A stretch of 64,000 nucleotides of DNA from positions 62,001-126,000 of the forward strand of contig MCFL01000052.1 of assembly GCA_002102555.1 (NCBI GenBank), read 5' to 3'. Source of the stretch: Catenaria anguillulae PL171 (taxonomy: Eukaryota > Blastocladiomycota > Blastocladiomycetes > Blastocladiales > Catenariaceae). Shown in pieces: positions 1 through 9,627 of this stretch. The notes under the pieces are model-generated. The model was not told the DNA's origin, made no database searches, and saw nothing but the letters and a program-made list of their open reading frames with translations. How positions within the stretch are numbered: position 1 is the stretch's first letter; each line of letters begins with the position of its first letter. Position numbers and translations under genes: made by a program.

Positions 1-1561
1 GCGACCCTGATGCCGCGGCCTCTGCGCTCGCCCGGCTCTGGTCCGCCGCCGTAATAGCAGGCGGAGCAGCAGCTGTATTGGTGCGGCCGGCGAACCGAGG
101 ATCCACGGGCTGCGGCGGAGGCGGCGGATGCACAACCGACGCGGCAGCGTTGGGGAACGTGCCTTCGGGAAGCGGGGGCTGGTGCACGTGCGGAGGTGGG
201 TGGTGCGCACTTATGGTCCACGTGGGCGGATGCATTTGGCTTGCGAGTGCAGGTGCGTGGCTCGTGGTTTCAGATGCGCTCGTGGACCTGGAGCGCAGAT
301 GTGCGTTGATGTTGGACAAGGTCGGAGGCGAGTGTGAGGGATGACCCGGAATGTGGGTCGACTCCGGGTTTGGTTGTGACAGTTGGAGAGACGATAGCGG
401 TGGTTCGTACTTGACACGGTCACGTTCAGAGGATGTCGTGGGTGTGGCAGAACGGTCGGAATTACGTGCCGCCATGTCGGTTACGGACGGTGTGCGGCTG
501 AATGGCTCGCTTTTTGCGACTAAGGGCATAGAAGTGGATTCAGGGCTCGCGACCCGTCGTTGGCCTGGAGGGAATATACTCGTAGGCGGCGAGGGACGAG
601 TTGTGGCATTTGCATTGGGCTCTGCCTTGATATTTGCGTTGAGCTCCGGTTTGACAGTCACCGCCTCTGCCTTTGCCGCTGATGGTGCAGGTTCAGGTGG
701 AGGTGGAGGTGGCGGCGGCAAAGGCGCAGCGCGATCCAGCGCCTCGCTGACCCTCTCCCGCGTCACCTTGTACATCAACAAGACCAAATGCAACGCTGCG
801 GCAGACACTGCACCCTCTTCGGATTGCGCATCGCCCGCGCACGCAATGTCATCCGACTGAGCAATCACGCGGAAATGCTGCTGGCGCTCTGGGTGCTTGC
901 GGGCCTTGTCCATCCAAAACTCAATGCCAAGCATGTCCAGGTATTGCTTGGCGTTCTTGAGGAGGTCCTTTTTCGCGAGCTTGACACGCGCCAGATCGCC
1001 TTCGCAGTCGATGAGGGAGTCATGGTACTTGTTTGTCACGTATGAATACGAATAGTAGGTATCTAGGTCGACGTATTCGTGCGGGCGGCGACGGCGGGAA
1101 GCACCACTGGGTCCAGAAGACGAGGACAATGACGACAGCGATGATGACGGCAGCATGCTGGTAAGAAACGAAGGTTGGGCGGGGGAACCTGTAGCTGGTG
1201 CCGTTGACGTGGAGGCAGCAGGAGCGGGAGCAGTGGGAGGGCGCGAGCGCTTGGCCCTGGGTAATGCTTTAGTGGGAGCTGCAGCGGCAGCAGCTGGTGC
1301 TGGGGTCGAAGTCAAAGTGGAGCTGGACGAGGAGCCGGTTCGGCTTTGAGTGCGAGACGGCTTGGGCTGGGCACGGTCCGAGGGGACGGGTGCGTCTTGC
1401 TTATCGATATCCATATCAGAGTCCGAGAGCAGCGAAATGACACATTCTGGCTCGGATGCCTTGCGCGACTTGGATTTCTTCGTGGAGATAGAGCATGTGG
1501 TCCCGGACCCTGCGATCGAGGACTTGGAATGCCGGCCAGTCGATGCCGCCGGGGTCGTCAT
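1..1561 (-). CDS. Partial low-complexity protein with one dsRBM-like module (family member, 3' end outside window)
   Basis: The frame opens at an ATG at 1561 and stays open to base 1, so at least 520 codons are present and the C-terminus lies beyond the left edge. Residues 1-165 are Ser/Pro/Ala-rich. Residues about 170-270 form the only ordered part: charged helices, a short strand segment (QQHFRVIAQ), then GDAQSEEG followed by an Ala/Leu-rich helix (AAALHLVLLMYKV). This order matches the end of the dsRBM-like modules in the family members at 5.4-8.2 kb and 27.8-29.7 kb. The remainder is disordered, with a poly-Pro run and Pro/Ser/His-rich tracts. No CPC cap or RS domain is seen in the available part. 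The function is unknown; family assignment is by eye. A weak resemblance of the helical stretch to INO80-type subunits was also considered. Confidence 0.6.
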   Translation of the reverse strand, partial: MTTPAASTGRHSKSSIAGSGTTCSISTKKSKSRKASEPECVISLLSDSDMDIDKQDAPVPSDRAQPKPSRTQSRTGSSSSSTLTSTPAPAAAAAAPTKALPRAKRSRPPTAPAPAASTSTAPATGSPAQPSFLTSMLPSSSLSSLSSSSGPSGASRRRRPHEYVDLDTYYSYSYVTNKYHDSLIDCEGDLARVKLAKKDLLKNAKQYLDMLGIEFWMDKARKHPERQQHFRVIAQSDDIACAGDAQSEEGAVSAAALHLVLLMYKVTRERVSEALDRAAPLPPPPPPPPEPAPSAAKAEAVTVKPELNANIKAEPNANATTRPSPPTSIFPPGQRRVASPESTSMPLVAKSEPFSRTPSVTDMAARNSDRSATPTTSSERDRVKYEPPLSSLQLSQPNPESTHIPGHPSHSPPTLSNINAHLRSRSTSASETTSHAPALASQMHPPTWTISAHHPPPHVHQPPLPEGTFPNAAASVVHPPPPPQPVDPRFAGRTNTAAAPPAITAADQSRASAEAAASGS

Positions 1562-1879
1562 GGCTTGGTTGGATTGGGTACGGAATGGTCGCAATCGAGG
1601 CCTTTCGGGAATTGCACAAAGTTCATGTTCTTCTCGCTACTCCATTCACATCCAACTATCATACTGTTGTTCGTGATCGTTTTGTCATGATAGTACGAAC
1701 TCAGGAAAGGAACGTCGATCAAGCGCGACGTGCACGCACAGGCAGAGCAAGAGCAGCCGGCGCCAGTGTGCAGAAGACCCCATTCACAGCACGTATTTCT
1801 TTTCCTCCAAGGAGTCAGCAATACATATTTCAAGAAAAAAGACCCTTAGAGCTGTCGCAATACCGTCCCCTCTGATTCT
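1562..1879. other. Spacer between divergent loci
   Basis: This stretch lies upstream of the minus-strand gene that begins at 1561 and before the broken plus-strand sequence. Short ORFs occur on both strands but none has recognisable content. It may hold the promoter of the minus-strand gene. Confidence 0.3.
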
Positions 1880-2786
1880 GCTGGCCCTCGCCACTCGGTC
1901 TTCTCCAACAACCAAGAGGATGCGGTCTCGCCGTCAAGAAGCCCTCGACTTTTTGTCGCGGCCAATCCATCCACGCCATGACCGAGCAAGGAGTGACTCA
2001 ACCTGCGCGCCGACCATGCCAAGAACGCGGAGATTCTCTGTGCGTACCAGTCTGTTTCCCGCCTCCCCGAACTGATTGCCAAGGTCCACTCTGTGCTGGT
2101 TGACAACTGCGGTGTGAGTCCAAGGAGGACGCTGACGCCGCCATTGCCCTCAGCGAGCTTGCTCTTAATGGTCAAGATTTGCGCTTCGTTGCCGGTGATG
2201 CCAAGCTGTGTTTCTGTTGTGGTTCCCTGGACCACTTGAGAAGTACATGCCCTACACGCCCTCAAGCCAAGACTTCGTCCTCCGTTTACTGACTGTCGTG
2301 GTTACTTGTGACGAAACAGACCATATCCCATCGTCGACGCAACAGCCATTCAAGGGGTCATCGTCGTCCGGCAGTGCCCCCACTTCACCCAGTCTGCTCC
2401 ATACCATTCGCACGTGCAACGAGAACACCATTCTCTGCGCTCATACGCGCAAACTCGTTGCCATCGTCAAGCTCGTTGCCCGTGCAGGGATCCTCCAACT
2501 TTTCGACTACATTGAAAAGTTTGTCAATGGAGTATTTGACTTGCTACACCTTGGCGGCGTTCACGAAACACGGTACCTTGGCCAGCTCAATGGCACTGAC
2601 GAGCATGTCGCTGTATCCCGCTTATTCGGCTCCGCAAGTGCATCATTGGGTGTTTCCATGACCTCGGTCGGCATTGCTTGCGCATCGGCAAAGCTTCATG
2701 CGTTGCTCGCGCATGTCCCAGCATACGATTTGGAGGAAGAGTCTGGTGCACTTCTTGTTGTCCACGTGAAAAAGTCGTCAAGTTGA
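1880..2786 (+). pseudogene. Broken sequence with a CCHC zinc knuckle (gag-like or nucleic-acid-binding remnant)
   Basis: A coding-looking stretch (RLPELIAKVHSVLVDNCG) is followed, one frame off, by KEDADAAIAL and then a perfect C-X2-C-X4-H-X4-C zinc knuckle at 2209-2250. A stop follows soon after at about 2290. A third frame stays open to 2786 without recognisable content. The frame change between the first two pieces and the lack of a long ORF suggest a decayed or mis-sequenced gene. CCHC knuckles are typical of retroelement Gag proteins and of some cellular RNA-binding proteins. No reverse transcriptase or integrase motif was found nearby, so the source stays open. Confidence 0.4.
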
Positions 2787-3124
2787 ATCTGGTGGAGGCT
2801 GCCAATCAATTGCAAGTGGCGCGACTTGCCCCAATCGTGCCCAAAGTACCCACTGCTCCGAGCCTTGGTGTTGTTGCCGCGTCATTCGACAGCGTGCGCC
2901 GAGCTGGTAAGTCCATCAACGGCAATTCGGGGGTTTTGTCATTTGAAGGAATCTGCAAACATTTTGCCACGTCGTCAATCGCTCGCCGTTGCTCAGTCAC
3001 TCTGTCTTTGCGCCGTTCGACGAACAAGGTCGTGTGGATCGCGTTTGGTTCGGGTGGCGACCTGTTCGCTCACACGCATGGTGCCTCGGCATCATTGGCG
3101 CTGCATGGGATCTTGTGGCGGTTG

Positions 3125-4126
3125 ATGCAACACCAAGAAACTCGTGGCGAGAGCGAACGCATGCTGAAGTCGATGGCAGACGAGAGCCACCATGACGGCA
3201 ACCAAATTGCGATCAATGCGTTTCGCAAGTTTGCCGCGGACCAGAGCTTGAGTTTGAGGACTGAAGCGTTTATACCTCGAAAAGAGGTATCCGCGACTTC
3301 CTTGTCGCTTATCCAGCCATTCGCAACCCATGTAAAGCGCAACCGTTGGACCAGGGCCAACAATGGTGACTCACGTAACCGTGACAATGTGTCCAAGTCG
3401 AGCGCGGTCAGCGGACATCGGCGCGACCAACGCTCCTCCCACCGCAACAACGGCAACCGCACTAAAACATCATCGAATCCGCGTACTTCTCATCATGATG
3501 GGTACCATCAGCGCACTATCAACGATCGCATACGAATGCAGATGCAGCCGCAGAAACATCAGCTGCAACATAGTGACGGCCGCCTGTTTGGGCCGCCAAC
3601 CAAGCGGCAAGACTCCGCCATGTCGGCTACCTTGGCGTCGCAAACGCCAACCCCGAATCCCACCGCAGTGTCTCCAGGCACCATTCCTTTCCCACCTGCC
3701 CGCGCTAGCTCGTACCCACGCCATTCGGTACCGGCCCGCTCAATCCTCAAGGTACAACGCCAACCTGATTCGTTGCGTCGTGTGACCAAGTCAGTCCAAT
3801 TCAAAACTGGCGACCAGCTCGAGCAAGTGCGCCGCATCGAGCATGTCCACGACGTGATGGATCGGCTGCCTGAGTCACCCTCTGATCCCGCCCCAACCCT
3901 GTCGCTTTTCGCCCAGTCGCATTTCGACTGGGAGCACGCGAAGGGCGAGTTGGCGTTTGCGCAATCGGTCGTGGCCCGGGAGGCGAAAGCGTGGCAAGAT
4001 GAGCTTGCAAGCCAGCAGCAAGTTGTTTCGGCAAAAACGAACCGAAACCTCGAGTTGTTGCATCAGCTGTATGTTCTGAAGCTACGCAACCTGGTCAAGG
4101 ACAAGAGTGGCGGTGTCTCGAGTTGA
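3125..4126 (+). CDS. Basic, disordered protein with candidate PP1 docking motifs (SILK and RVxF-like)
   Basis: The frame is open from 2678, but its first ATG is at 3125, giving 333 residues. Residues 90-180 are rich in Arg, Asn, His and Gln. At residues 206-209 the sequence reads SILK, and at 222-226 KSVQF, which fits the RVxF-type pattern. In several protein phosphatase 1 regulators a SILK motif precedes an RVxF motif. KSVQF is followed by an L-x-x-V-R-R-I stretch, as in some PP1 regulators of the PNUTS type. The last 100 residues are predicted helical (Glu/Ala/Gln-rich). No folded domain is recognised. Whether this ORF is the 3' exon of the zinc-knuckle locus upstream cannot be told. PP1 binding is inferred from motifs alone. 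Confidence 0.45.
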   Translation: MQHQETRGESERMLKSMADESHHDGNQIAINAFRKFAADQSLSLRTEAFIPRKEVSATSLSLIQPFATHVKRNRWTRANNGDSRNRDNVSKSSAVSGHRRDQRSSHRNNGNRTKTSSNPRTSHHDGYHQRTINDRIRMQMQPQKHQLQHSDGRLFGPPTKRQDSAMSATLASQTPTPNPTAVSPGTIPFPPARASSYPRHSVPARSILKVQRQPDSLRRVTKSVQFKTGDQLEQVRRIEHVHDVMDRLPESPSDPAPTLSLFAQSHFDWEHAKGELAFAQSVVAREAKAWQDELASQQQVVSAKTNRNLELLHQLYVLKLRNLVKDKSGGVSS

Positions 4127-4844
4127 AGGAGGTTGGTGTCGGAATGCGCTCGGTGTTTGGTAGGTGATTGATTGAAAGTCATACATAGCAAGAAAGGCTT
4201 TGATTTCCATAAGTTGGTGACGTGGTGCTTGTCTTTTACTTCGTCTTCTTCTTCTTTTTTACATGTGTTTTGACGTTTGACTGTCCATCGTTTTGCTTCG
4301 TTTGTGTTCGTTTGATGGCGGCGAGACGGATTGAATCAAGGAATACATACAGACTGAATCCAAGGCAGAATGACAGGGTATAACTGAAGGCAAGTGCGGT
4401 GCTCTTGACCGCCTTTGATGAGTGTCTCACTTCCAATCAATCACCTTGAGAGCAGTCGACTCTCTGCCGATAGGTCGCGTTCTTACGCCTTTTTAAACAT
4501 CGATATTCGCAAGATATTTCCCCATTCGGGCACGGCACTGTATCCCACCATGTCAAGCACCCCGTCGCCAGCCCCGTGCAGGCCACTGGCAACGTCCGTG
4601 TTGCGCATCATGGAGATCTACCTGTCTCCGACGGAATGGCGCCGAGGCCGGCAATTCACAGCAACAAACTGGCAACGGACAATCAGCCAAACTGAAGAGG
4701 TGATGGTAGGATATATATACATGTACACACGAACATGAGAGGATTCATCACACAACCGATGCTGACGCATTCCGGGCACACAATGAGCGGAATCACGAAA
4801 AGTAACAATCACTACGCCATATCACGACATTCGGAGGCAAGACA
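4127..4844. other. Convergent spacer
   Basis: This lies between the end of the plus-strand ORF at 4126 and the minus-strand fragment ending at 4845. Its first part is T-rich and fits a 3' UTR. No convincing gene is visible. Confidence 0.3.
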
Positions 4845-5245
4845 CTACACAGGCCTCGCCACCAACACGAGCGCATGCAAAGCGGCCGCCTTGAACGCCA
4901 ACTCCTTGTTTACTGTGCCCATCGCCAAACACCACATCGCGCTCGCCATCCACCAACCCATCACTCTGCTCTGCGCCCGCAAACAAAAAGCACCGGTATC
5001 CGTGCGGGTAGCGAACGCAAACACTCCGTGCGTCCGCAACCTGCTCACTTGCGCCGGCCCCGACGAGCGACGCGAAAAACAGTTTAGGCTTTGCTGCCCA
5101 GCGGGCATACCGGTCGGGGCACCGCTGCCTCAGCACCTCAAGCGATCCGCCCTTGGTGTATGTACAGATGGCGGAAAAGGCGGGCCCGGCAAAAGCCAAA
5201 ACGCAAGTGATCAACCGAAGCAAGCTAAAGAGAAAAACCAAGAGT
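4845..5245 (-). pseudogene. Short dsRBM-like family fragment
   Basis: On the minus strand a likely 3' splice site (T-rich tract ending ctttag, near 5228-5245) precedes a coding stretch with EVLRQRCPDRYARW. It ends, in a shifted frame, with MGTVNKELAFKAAALHALVLVA before a stop at 4845. The last piece closely matches the second helix of the dsRBM-like modules of the family (compare GQGAEEELAKRSAKMHALLILI in the 27.8-29.7 kb member). The two halves lie in different frames, so at least one indel is needed. No ATG, CPC cap or RS region is visible, so it is treated as a partial or decayed copy just downstream of the 5.4-8.2 kb gene. The apparent signal peptide at its 5' end starts at TTG and is probably intron sequence. 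Confidence 0.4.
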
Positions 5246-5433
5246 CAGAGTCTGGCTGTTCGTTAATGTGTCTCTACATTCATCATGTTCATACAGTACA
5301 CATGTCATCATTGGACGGGCCTGACTCGAAAAGAAATCGTGCACAATAGACGCCACCAGGTCGGCACATCCAAGTACATCAGAAAAAGACAGACACACCA
5401 CCTGCACGGCATGACGTTCCGCTACCTCAGTCC

Positions 5434-8183
5434 TCACTGCTTGCCTCCCGCAGCGTGCTGCTGCTGTTGCCGCTGCGCCTGCCCTTGTGGTGTCTGCGGC
5501 GACTCGGGCACGGTCTGCCCTTGGCCTTGGTGCCCAACGCCTCCGCCGCCAAGCAAGACGGCAGATTGCGATTGCGCTTGCCCGTGCACGCCAAATGCGC
5601 TCACGCCCGCTGGCGTTGCAGGCTGCAAAAAGGGTGCGCCCAATGCGAATGGCGCCGGCATGCCGGGCATTGCGGCCGTGGGCGGTTGCAGCAAGGACGA
5701 GACGAGCGTGGACAGAATGGTGAATTGCGATTGCAAGTACTGCACCGAATGGGTGAGCTTGTGGATGTGTTGCGAGATGAGGGCCATATCGGCGGCGGCC
5801 GGTTGGGCGGTTGGTGGTGGTAAAGCAGCAACAGCAGCGGCCGCAGGCGTCGAGGGTGGGAGCATTGTCGTGTCTGATGGGGCAGATGCCGACGATGGAG
5901 GAGGCAGTAGCGTTGAGGTGCTAGTGGACGTTTGCTCGCGGTCGCGACGGCTCAAGGAAGATGCACTTGACGACGTAGGTGCATCGTTTGCCTTGGGGGA
6001 CCGTGAACGGAGGCGGGACCAACTCGAGTCGCTTCCCGGCAGCTGTTCAGTGGCCAATGGTCGGGAGGACGACGCCGTCTTGAGAGCTGGGCGAGCAGAC
6101 TGCGAACGAGACCTGGATCGGCGCCGCGCTTCACCGACGCCATTCATCGACGATAACGAAGTGCTGAGCCGCCTCTGTCGCTCGCGATGGTCTCGAGTAC
6201 GTTCCTCGTAGTCGTGGGCTTGATTGCGGGACTGGTGGCCCCTGCGGTCGCCCCGCTGGTTCACATCCCCATCCATGTCATCGTCGTCATGACGCCTTTC
6301 CTTCCTCGCTTCCCTTTCACCCTCCCTCCTGAGCTCGTGGGCAGCGTGATCACGGTTCCAATTCCGATCCACGCTGCGTCTCCTGTGCTCGGACCCGAGA
6401 TGGCGGTCCCAATCCTGTTGATCCACGTCCCTCCTGGCATTGCGCTCGGGAACGCGAGCACGGTACTGATCGCGACTGTGGTCGTTGGCCCACTCTCGCT
6501 CACCGCGCGCCACATTCCCGTCCCTATTCCCGTCCCAGTCCCTGTTCCTGTCCCACTCACGATCGCGATCCCTATCCCTACCTTCATCCCGATCCCAATC
6601 CCGGCCGCGCTCGCGATCGCTGCCATGCCTCCTGTCCCTCTCCCACTCGTCCCTTTTTGCATCTGCCAACAAATTGCGATAATGCTTGTTCTTGACCTCC
6701 CCCTTGACCAGCAACAAGATCAAGTGCACATACGCGGCGCGTTTAGCCTCCGACTCAGAGTCGCCATCGCCAAAATAATTTCTGGAATACGTTGTGCCTG
6801 TAGCGCGATACCATCCCTGGGGCAATCGCACGGCATTGATCTTGAAGAGCTGCATGACGCGACGCAAAAACACGTTGGGCTGATCAAGCAGTGTGGCGAG
6901 CGGAAACTGGGTGGCGAGCGGCCACGTGCGCAGGTAGGCAAATTGCTCGGCATAGTCACGCTCGAGGGCAACCAGGTCTTGACGGTGAGGCGATGGATCG
7001 ACCACGGCTGCTGGCTTATGCGCGGATTCGGCATCGGCATCGGCATCGGCGGCTTGACCTGTGCCATCCTGGTTGTCGGCGTGATGATGGTCGTGGCTCG
7101 ACGAAACGTGGTGCTGATCGGCGTTCTTGCTGGAACATGCAGGGGCAACATGATGGCCATTCAGCTTGTCGGTCAAGCTCTTGAGCAGCAAGTGATAGAG
7201 GGCCACGCGCCGTGCGTCCAGGAGCGTGTGTGCGTCGCCAATCACCGAGTAATAAGGGGAGGTGATTGTGGCGCGGACAAGGTACAGATCTTGAACCGTC
7301 ACGCTCGAGTAGGCAATGTGATGGAATGCCCCGTCAAGGAGGGCGTGCTCGCGCAAGGCACGCATTGGGTTGTCCAGGACAGACGAGCGAGTGTGCGCAA
7401 GGTGCTTGATGGCAGAAGGGTAGCTTTTGTCGAGCTCCGTTTCGGTGGCTGCGTGCGGAAAGTCTACCAAGGTCGGTGCTCGCTGGAATTAGAAAAAAAA
7501 AATCAGGGGACGGAGGGAATGCTTGCAGTGTTGCCGCTCAAGTAGAGGGGAATAGAGATGGCTGGAATTGATTCGTTGGTTGGAATAGAGTGTGATATGG
7601 AAATACCCTTGGATTCGACTCGACAAAACAATCCGTGTGCTGGCTCAGGAGGCGCACTTAAAGGTCGAGGAAGCGAATTGGCCATGCCCGTGAGCAGGGG
7701 CGGAAGATTGTCCATTTCGTCGGCCACCAGGGCCAGTGCCAGATGGCGGTAGGCATTGTCGAGTGCTTGGTCGGGCGTGTCGCCCTGGCCGGCAAAGCTC
7801 ACGGTTTGGTCATTGTAGGCGAGCGTGACGGCGCGGTTAAAGTAGCCGAGGCGGCCTGAAGTGGACGGCGCAAGCGAGAGTTGCTGCGAGGAGGCAAAGT
7901 CGTCGTCCTCGGAGACGGCACTGGCGGCGTGGGGGCCGATCAGGTCGGCGACAAGGAAGCGGGGATGGTCGGTGAAGGCAGTCTCGAGATGGGGAAGGGA
8001 TTGGAGCAGGCACTCGAGATGGTTTGCATGGTGGCCGCGGATGAGGATGGCCAGGGTGGGTGAGGCGACCTTTGTGCTGCAGGGGCACTGCGAGCGGGAC
8101 GGGCGGCCGTCGTCATTCGGGTGCTCGGTGCTGGCCGTGCGGCGGAAGCGTGTGGTTGGGGACAAGGAGGTGGAATCGGCCAT
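5434..8183 (-). CDS. CPC-cap / multi-dsRBM-like / Arg-rich protein (family member)
   Basis: Best model: exon 8183-7658 (MADSTS start) joined in frame to 7478-5434, about 856 residues. CPC lies at residues 33-35. Three modules ending in a G-rich turn plus Ala/Leu helix follow: about 45-165 (AGQGDTPDQALDNAYRHLALAL), 200-280 (LDARRVALYHLLL) and 370-445 (GDGDSESEAKRAAYVHLILLL). The helix pattern resembles the dsRBM G-x-S-K-x-x-A-K-x-x-A-A signature. Residues 455-620 are rich in RD/RE/RS dipeptides. The C-terminal third is Pro/Ala/Gln-rich with a poly-Gln patch and lacks the HPMVSMW module of the other members. The splice junction is chosen because it preserves frame and phase 1. Nuclear RNA binding is inferred. 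An ATG at 8186 would add one Met. Confidence 0.72.
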
Positions 8184-8677
8184 CATGGTGGGAAACCTTG
8201 GTGAATTGTGAATTGGAGCAAAGCGAAGAATGTATATTAACATGCACAGCACATGGATACGGCAAGCAAATCATGTGTGCATGTATCATTAATAGTATAA
8301 TATATTTGCTAGATTCATCGTTTATTTATCGCAGAGATGTCGCTCGCGATCACTGTTTTTTTTGGCAGAGCTGGATCGGCGACCACACCTGATCTATCCC
8401 TGTTCCATTCGTGTTCCCGTTCCACACATGTTCTCATTGCGACGGGATCGCGATTCTTTGTCTCTCATCTCATCTCATCTCGACGACAAGCCCATGCCAT
8501 GCTGCCATGCTGCCATGCTGCTATGTCCACAAGCTGACTCTGGCCACTTGATGCATTTCTCCTGAGCGCCTGCGTCAACAGCCAACAGTGCCCACCGGCT
8601 TCATCTCGTAAACCCGCCCCTCGCCCGCCCCTTCAGCCTCGTACCAAGTCCTCTTGGCACCTCGCATACCTGTCACA
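8184..8677. promoter_or_regulatory. Divergent intergenic region (family gene / VTI1)
   Basis: The minus-strand family gene and plus-strand VTI1 begin on opposite sides of this 494-bp gap, so it should hold both promoters. The half next to the minus gene is AT-rich, around 8230-8340. Two small tandem repeats are present: TCTCA units at about 8463-8481 and CCATGCTG units at about 8492-8525. Confidence 0.45.
8492..8525. repeat. Short CCATGCTG tandem repeat
   Basis: About three and a half imperfect copies of an 8-bp unit lie in the VTI1 upstream region. Confidence 0.7.
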
Positions 8678-9627
8678 ATGGCCGACCCTGCGTCCGATCT
8701 CTTCAAGGAGTACGAGCAAGACTTGGTCACGCTCACTAGGGCCCTCCAGTCAAAGCTCCGCGACTTGTCTTCTGGCGCCGTCATTGGCGGTCCGTCTGTC
8801 GTTGTTTTCTCTCCAAGACATCGATGCACGCGCACTCACGCTGTTGTTTTCAATCGACGCTCACGGTAGACCAATGGAAGACGCTCCTGCGAGCTGCAGA
8901 GCGAGAGCTTGATGAAGCCGACGAAATTGTCCGTCAATTCACCCCGCCTCTCTATCCCCACTGCTTCAGAATGCTTACCTTGGCAACGGACAATTTCGAT
9001 TCACTATAGGTGGCGTCCATGGACAATGAACTCTTTGCCCTTCCACCACCTTCACGCTCAAAGCTCCAACCTAAATTGCGCCAGTACAAGTCGGACCAGG
9101 ACAAGTTCCGCAAGGAATTTGTATGCCCCTTTCTCCTTTTTTCCACAACAACTGTCTGCCCATTCTCTTTTCGCTCACTCGCCGTTCACCACTCGCTCGT
9201 GCCACAACACGCATCCAAACAGGTCAAACTCTCTGCCTCGCCCTCTGCCCGTGAAGCCCTCCTCGGTCCCGCCGGCGCACCTTCCAAATTCGACTCGTCG
9301 GGCGGTGTCGACCCAGACCAACGCACGCGCTTGCTTCAAGGCACCGAGCGCCTGCAACAAACGGGCGAGCGGCTTACCAACGCACAGCGCACGGCACTCG
9401 AGGCAGAGCAAACCGGCGTCGATACGTTACAGGAACTGCGCAGGCAGCGCGAGCAGCTCGAGCGCGCTCGGTCCACGCTCAGGGATGTCGACAGTAATGT
9501 GGATCGTGCGGGCAGGACGTTAAGGACAATGTTGAGGCGCGCAGCCACTAACAAGTTGATCACGGCGGCCATTGTGTTTATGCTTATTGTCTTGATTTTG
9601 ATGGTCTTGGTGCTCAAGTTCCGTTGA
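8678..9627 (+). CDS. VTI1: Vti1-type v-SNARE (Qb)
   Basis: Four exons, 8678-8789, 8870-8928, 9010-9120 and 9223-9627, join without frame loss to a 228-residue protein, close to the usual Vti1 length. The N-terminus (SDLFKEYEQDL, then ERELDEADEI and SRSKLQPKLRQYKSD) matches the Vti1 Habc-type helical domain. A heptad-rich SNARE helix occupies about residues 130-200 (TERLQQTGERL through NVDRAGRTLRTM). One C-terminal transmembrane segment (about 205-225) ends in a short basic tail, as expected for a tail-anchored SNARE. Vti1 proteins act in Golgi-to-endosome, vacuolar and intra-Golgi fusion by pairing with several syntaxins. The three introns are 80-102 bp with donors GTCCGT, GTCCGT and GTATGC. 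Confidence 0.93.

Noticed and set aside
4822-5241. Apparent small secreted protein with a signal peptide on the minus strand
   Set aside because: It starts at TTG, and the hydrophobic start coincides with a pyrimidine tract and AG typical of an intron end; the downstream part fits a family fragment better.
6187-7545. Long plus-strand ORF rich in I-P-V-P dipeptides
   Set aside because: It is the antisense shadow of the RD/RS-rich coding region of the 5.4-8.2 kb minus-strand gene.
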